Assembly (NCBI GenBank): GCA_017883075.1
Contig: JADGOI010000015.1
Location: forward strand, 1-34,308
Reading direction: 5' to 3'
Length of the DNA stretch: 34,308 bases
Source: Acidimicrobiales bacterium
Lineage (GTDB): Bacteria > Actinomycetota > Acidimicrobiia > Acidimicrobiales > RAAP-2
Shown: positions 32,348 through 34,308 of the stretch, piece after piece
Numbering within the stretch: position 1 is the stretch's first letter
Layout of the letters: each line of letters opens with the position of its first letter
The notes under the pieces: model-generated
Databases searched by the model: none
Told to the model about the DNA's origin: nothing
Seen by the model: only the letters and a program-made list of their open reading frames with translations
Made by a program: the position numbers and the translations under genes

Positions 32348-34119
32348 GATGGCGCTCCAACCGTCTCTTTGTCGCCTTTGTTGGGTGCGGCGGATTTCTT
32401 GCCTTTGGGCTTGTGGACCACCGTGCGATGCTCGGGATGGTTGTAATCCCACGTCGGGCGTTCCGAGCGGATGGGCGGCAGGTGGGTGTAGTTGTGGTGT
32501 GGCGGAGGTGAGCTGGTGAACCACTCGAGCCCGTGGCCGTCCCATGGGTTGGGTCCGGACGGTACCGGCTTGCGCCATGACACCATCAGGTTGATGAGGA
32601 AGAACAGGAACGAGAATCCGATGACGTAGGTACCGAGGGTCGAGATCACGTTCAGGGTTGTCCAGCCGGTATCCGGCGCATAGCTGGCGACACGCCTGGG
32701 CATACCGTGGAGGCCCAGCAGGTACTGGGGCATGAACGTCACCCAGAAGCCGATGAACAGGAACCAGAAGTGGAGCTTGCCCAGCCCCTCGCGCAGCATG
32801 CGCCCGAACATCTTCGGATACCAGAAGTAGAAGCCGGCGAAGCCGGCGAACACCGCGGTCCCGATGAGCACATTGTGGAAGTGGGCCACCACAAAGTACG
32901 TGTCGTGGGTCATGAAGTCGACAGGGGGTGACGCCAATAGCACCCCGGTCACGCCGCCCACCAAAAAGATCAGCAGAAATCCGATCGAGAACAACATCGG
33001 GGATTGGAAGCTCAGCTGCCCCCGCCACATGGTGCCGATCCAGTTGAAGAACTTGATACCCGTCGGCACCGCGATCAGGTACGAGAGGAGTGAGAAGAAT
33101 GGCAGCAGCACCACCCCGGTGGTGAACATGTGGTGGGCCCACACGCCCGTGGACAACGCGGCAATGGACATGGTGGCGAAGACCATGCCCTTGTATCCGA
33201 ATACCGGCTTGCGTGAGAAGACCGGAAGGATGTCAGTGACCATGCCGAAGTAGGGCAAGGCGAGGATGTAGACCTCCGGGTGCCCGAAGAACCAGAAGAG
33301 GTGCTGCCACAAGATCGGCGAACCTCCTCCCTCCACGGAGAAGATGTGGGTCCCGAAGTGCCGGTCGCAGAAGAGCAACACCACCGCGGCAAAGAGGACC
33401 GGGAAGGCGATGAGAATCAGAATGGCGGTGACCAGCATGTTCCATGAGAAGATGGGCACACGGAACATCGTCATTCCTGGCGCTCGGAGATAGAGGATGG
33501 TGGCCACCAGGTTCACGGCGGTGAAGATGGCGGAGAAGCCGGTGAGGGCCAGCGCCATGAGCCACAGGTCGGCGCCGGCGCCGGGGGAGTTGGTGGCGTT
33601 GGACAGCGGGGCATACGACACCCATCCGAAACTGGCCGCCCCGCCCGCCACCAGAAAGCCCGACAGCATGGTGATCACTCCGCCCAGGTACAGCCAGTAG
33701 GAGAGGGCATTCAGTCGGGGAAATGCCATATCCGGGGCGCCCACCTGGAGGGGAATTATGTAGTTGGCCAAGCCTCCGAACGCGAATGGCCCGGCGAACA
33801 GGTACAACATCAGGCTGCCGTGCATGGTGAAGAGTTCGTTATAGGTCTGGTAGGAGACCAGTGATGTGTGCGGGTCGAGGAGTTGAGCCCTTATCACTAC
33901 GGCCATGATGCCGGCGATGAAGAACGTCACCAGCGAGGTGATCATGTAGGACTTGCCGATGACCTTGTGATCGGTCGACGTCAACCAATTGACGATCCCA
34001 CTTGGCCCCTCGTGATGGCCGTGATCGGCGTCACCGTGGGGGGCATCGGGATGGTGACCCTCGGGTCCACCCAGTTCTTCGGGAGTGATGACTTCCGGGC
34101 GTTCAATGGTTGTCGTCAT
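32344..34119 (-). CDS. ctaD: Cytochrome c oxidase subunit I
   Basis: A 591-residue heme-copper oxidase core with twelve helices that reduces O2 and pumps protons. His100 (in MHGSLML) is a heme a ligand. GHPEVYI has the CuB ligand His280, the proton-channel Glu282 and Tyr284 that cross-links to His280, which places it in type A. Further ligands are in HHMFTTG and [10 protein letters not shown], and Asp130 in [12 protein letters not shown] is the D-channel entry. The N-terminus has a His-rich stretch (residues ~21-36, [16 protein letters not shown]). It is the middle gene of ctaC-ctaD-ctaF, with ATGA overlaps at both ends. Confidence 0.97.
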   Translation of the reverse strand: MTTTIERPEVITPEELGGPEGHHPDAPHGDADHGHHEGPSGIVNWLTSTDHKVIGKSYMITSLVTFFIAGIMAVVIRAQLLDPHTSLVSYQTYNELFTMHGSLMLYLFAGPFAFGGLANYIIPLQVGAPDMAFPRLNALSYWLYLGGVITMLSGFLVAGGAASFGWVSYAPLSNATNSPGAGADLWLMALALTGFSAIFTAVNLVATILYLRAPGMTMFRVPIFSWNMLVTAILILIAFPVLFAAVVLLFCDRHFGTHIFSVEGGGSPILWQHLFWFFGHPEVYILALPYFGMVTDILPVFSRKPVFGYKGMVFATMSIAALSTGVWAHHMFTTGVVLLPFFSLLSYLIAVPTGIKFFNWIGTMWRGQLSFQSPMLFSIGFLLIFLVGGVTGVLLASPPVDFMTHDTYFVVAHFHNVLIGTAVFAGFAGFYFWYPKMFGRMLREGLGKLHFWFLFIGFWVTFMPQYLLGLHGMPRRVASYAPDTGWTTLNVISTLGTYVIGFSFLFFLINLMVSWRKPVPSGPNPWDGHGLEWFTSSPPPHHNYTHLPPIRSERPTWDYNHPEHRTVVHKPKGKKSAAPNKGDKETVGAPS

Positions 34120-34308
34120 GCCGATGCCTTTTGCTTGGGAGTGGCCGAAGATGCGACGGAAGGACCGGCATTAGCCGGAGTCGTCCTGGTGTTGGGTGGT
34201 GGGATGTTTCCCGCGCCGGAAGGCGATCCCTGCAGCGTGTGACCTGCGGTCACCTCGGCGCTGGCCCAACTCTCGAAGGCCGACGGCGTCACCGAACGGA
34301 TACTGAAG
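34116..34308 (-). CDS. ctaC: Cytochrome c oxidase subunit II, C-terminal end
   Basis: The last 63 residues of a frame that runs off the right edge. It begins with [14 protein letters not shown], like the end of the CuA domain in subunit II (V-x-V-x-S-x-x-x-F-x-x-W), followed by an Ala/Pro/Thr-rich tail. TGA overlaps ctaD ATG as ATGA. The CuA ligands lie outside the window, so the assignment rests on this short motif and on gene order. Confidence 0.75.
   Translation of the reverse strand, partial: FSIRSVTPSAFESWASAEVTAGHTLQGSPSGAGNIPPPNTRTTPANAGPSVASSATPKQKASA

Noticed and set aside
32348-33142. Upstream extension of the ctaF frame within ctaD
   Set aside because: The CtaF family begins at ATG 32347; the extension is Arg/His-rich out-of-frame ctaD sequence.

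Overview
This window looks like chromosomal DNA of a high-GC actinobacterium, most likely from the Acidimicrobiia or a neighbouring deep lineage. This is inferred from the gene content, not from a marker gene. The supporting signs are an actinobacterial-type cytochrome bc1 complex (diheme QcrC, Rieske QcrA with an N-terminal membrane bundle, QcrB with a PDWY motif), CtaF, a HelD-type helicase, FadA5/EchA19-like steroid enzymes under KstR-like operators, and many GTG starts. No tRNA, rRNA, CRISPR array or intact mobile element is visible.

Layout. 1-4.05 kb: envelope glycosylation genes (end of a YfhO-like membrane protein, a GT2-methyltransferase fusion on the minus strand, a PIG-V-like mannosyltransferase). 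4.09-8.17 kb: a lipid/steroid catabolism cluster (FadA5-like thiolase, EchA19-like hydratase, hotdog thioesterase, SDR) with two matching KstR-like palindromes and a relic of an acyl-CoA synthetase. 8.19-12.1 kb: a large fusion of a phosphoesterase-like domain with an MprF/LysX-type module, then a small ORF coupled to a HAD phosphatase. 12.1-17.8 kb: a minus-strand run of an unknown gene, hemE, hemH, hemY (cgoX) and lnt, the last four joined by 4-bp ATGA/GTGA overlaps. 17.9-20.3 kb: a HelD-type RNA polymerase-associated ATPase. 20.4-24.36 kb: ctaE-qcrCAB. 24.36-31.95 kb: a looser accessory segment (MacB-like ABC pair, small PLDc_N-type membrane protein, CtpE-like P-type ATPase, short SRPBCC fragment, tandem universal stress protein). 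31.95-34.3 kb: ctaC(partial)-ctaD-ctaF on the minus strand.

How they fit. ctaE-qcrCAB and ctaCDF together encode the cytochrome bc1-aa3 branch of the respiratory chain, and the heme cluster supplies its cofactor. The segment between the two respiratory modules carries four copies of a 15-bp near-palindrome (consensus RGGWCNTTYGRCCCT) that resembles the mycobacterial DosR/DevR box. The copies lie upstream of the ABC operon, the PLDc_N/CtpE pair, the SRPBCC fragment and the universal stress gene. At three of them the box sits 49-50 nt ahead of a start codon, which suggests activated, partly leaderless promoters. This is read as a candidate hypoxia/redox-responsive island set between the two halves of the aerobic oxidase machinery, and is the main item to follow up.

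Start codons were chosen from 4-bp overlaps, ribosome binding sites and domain boundaries. Family assignments rest on remembered motifs and were not searched.
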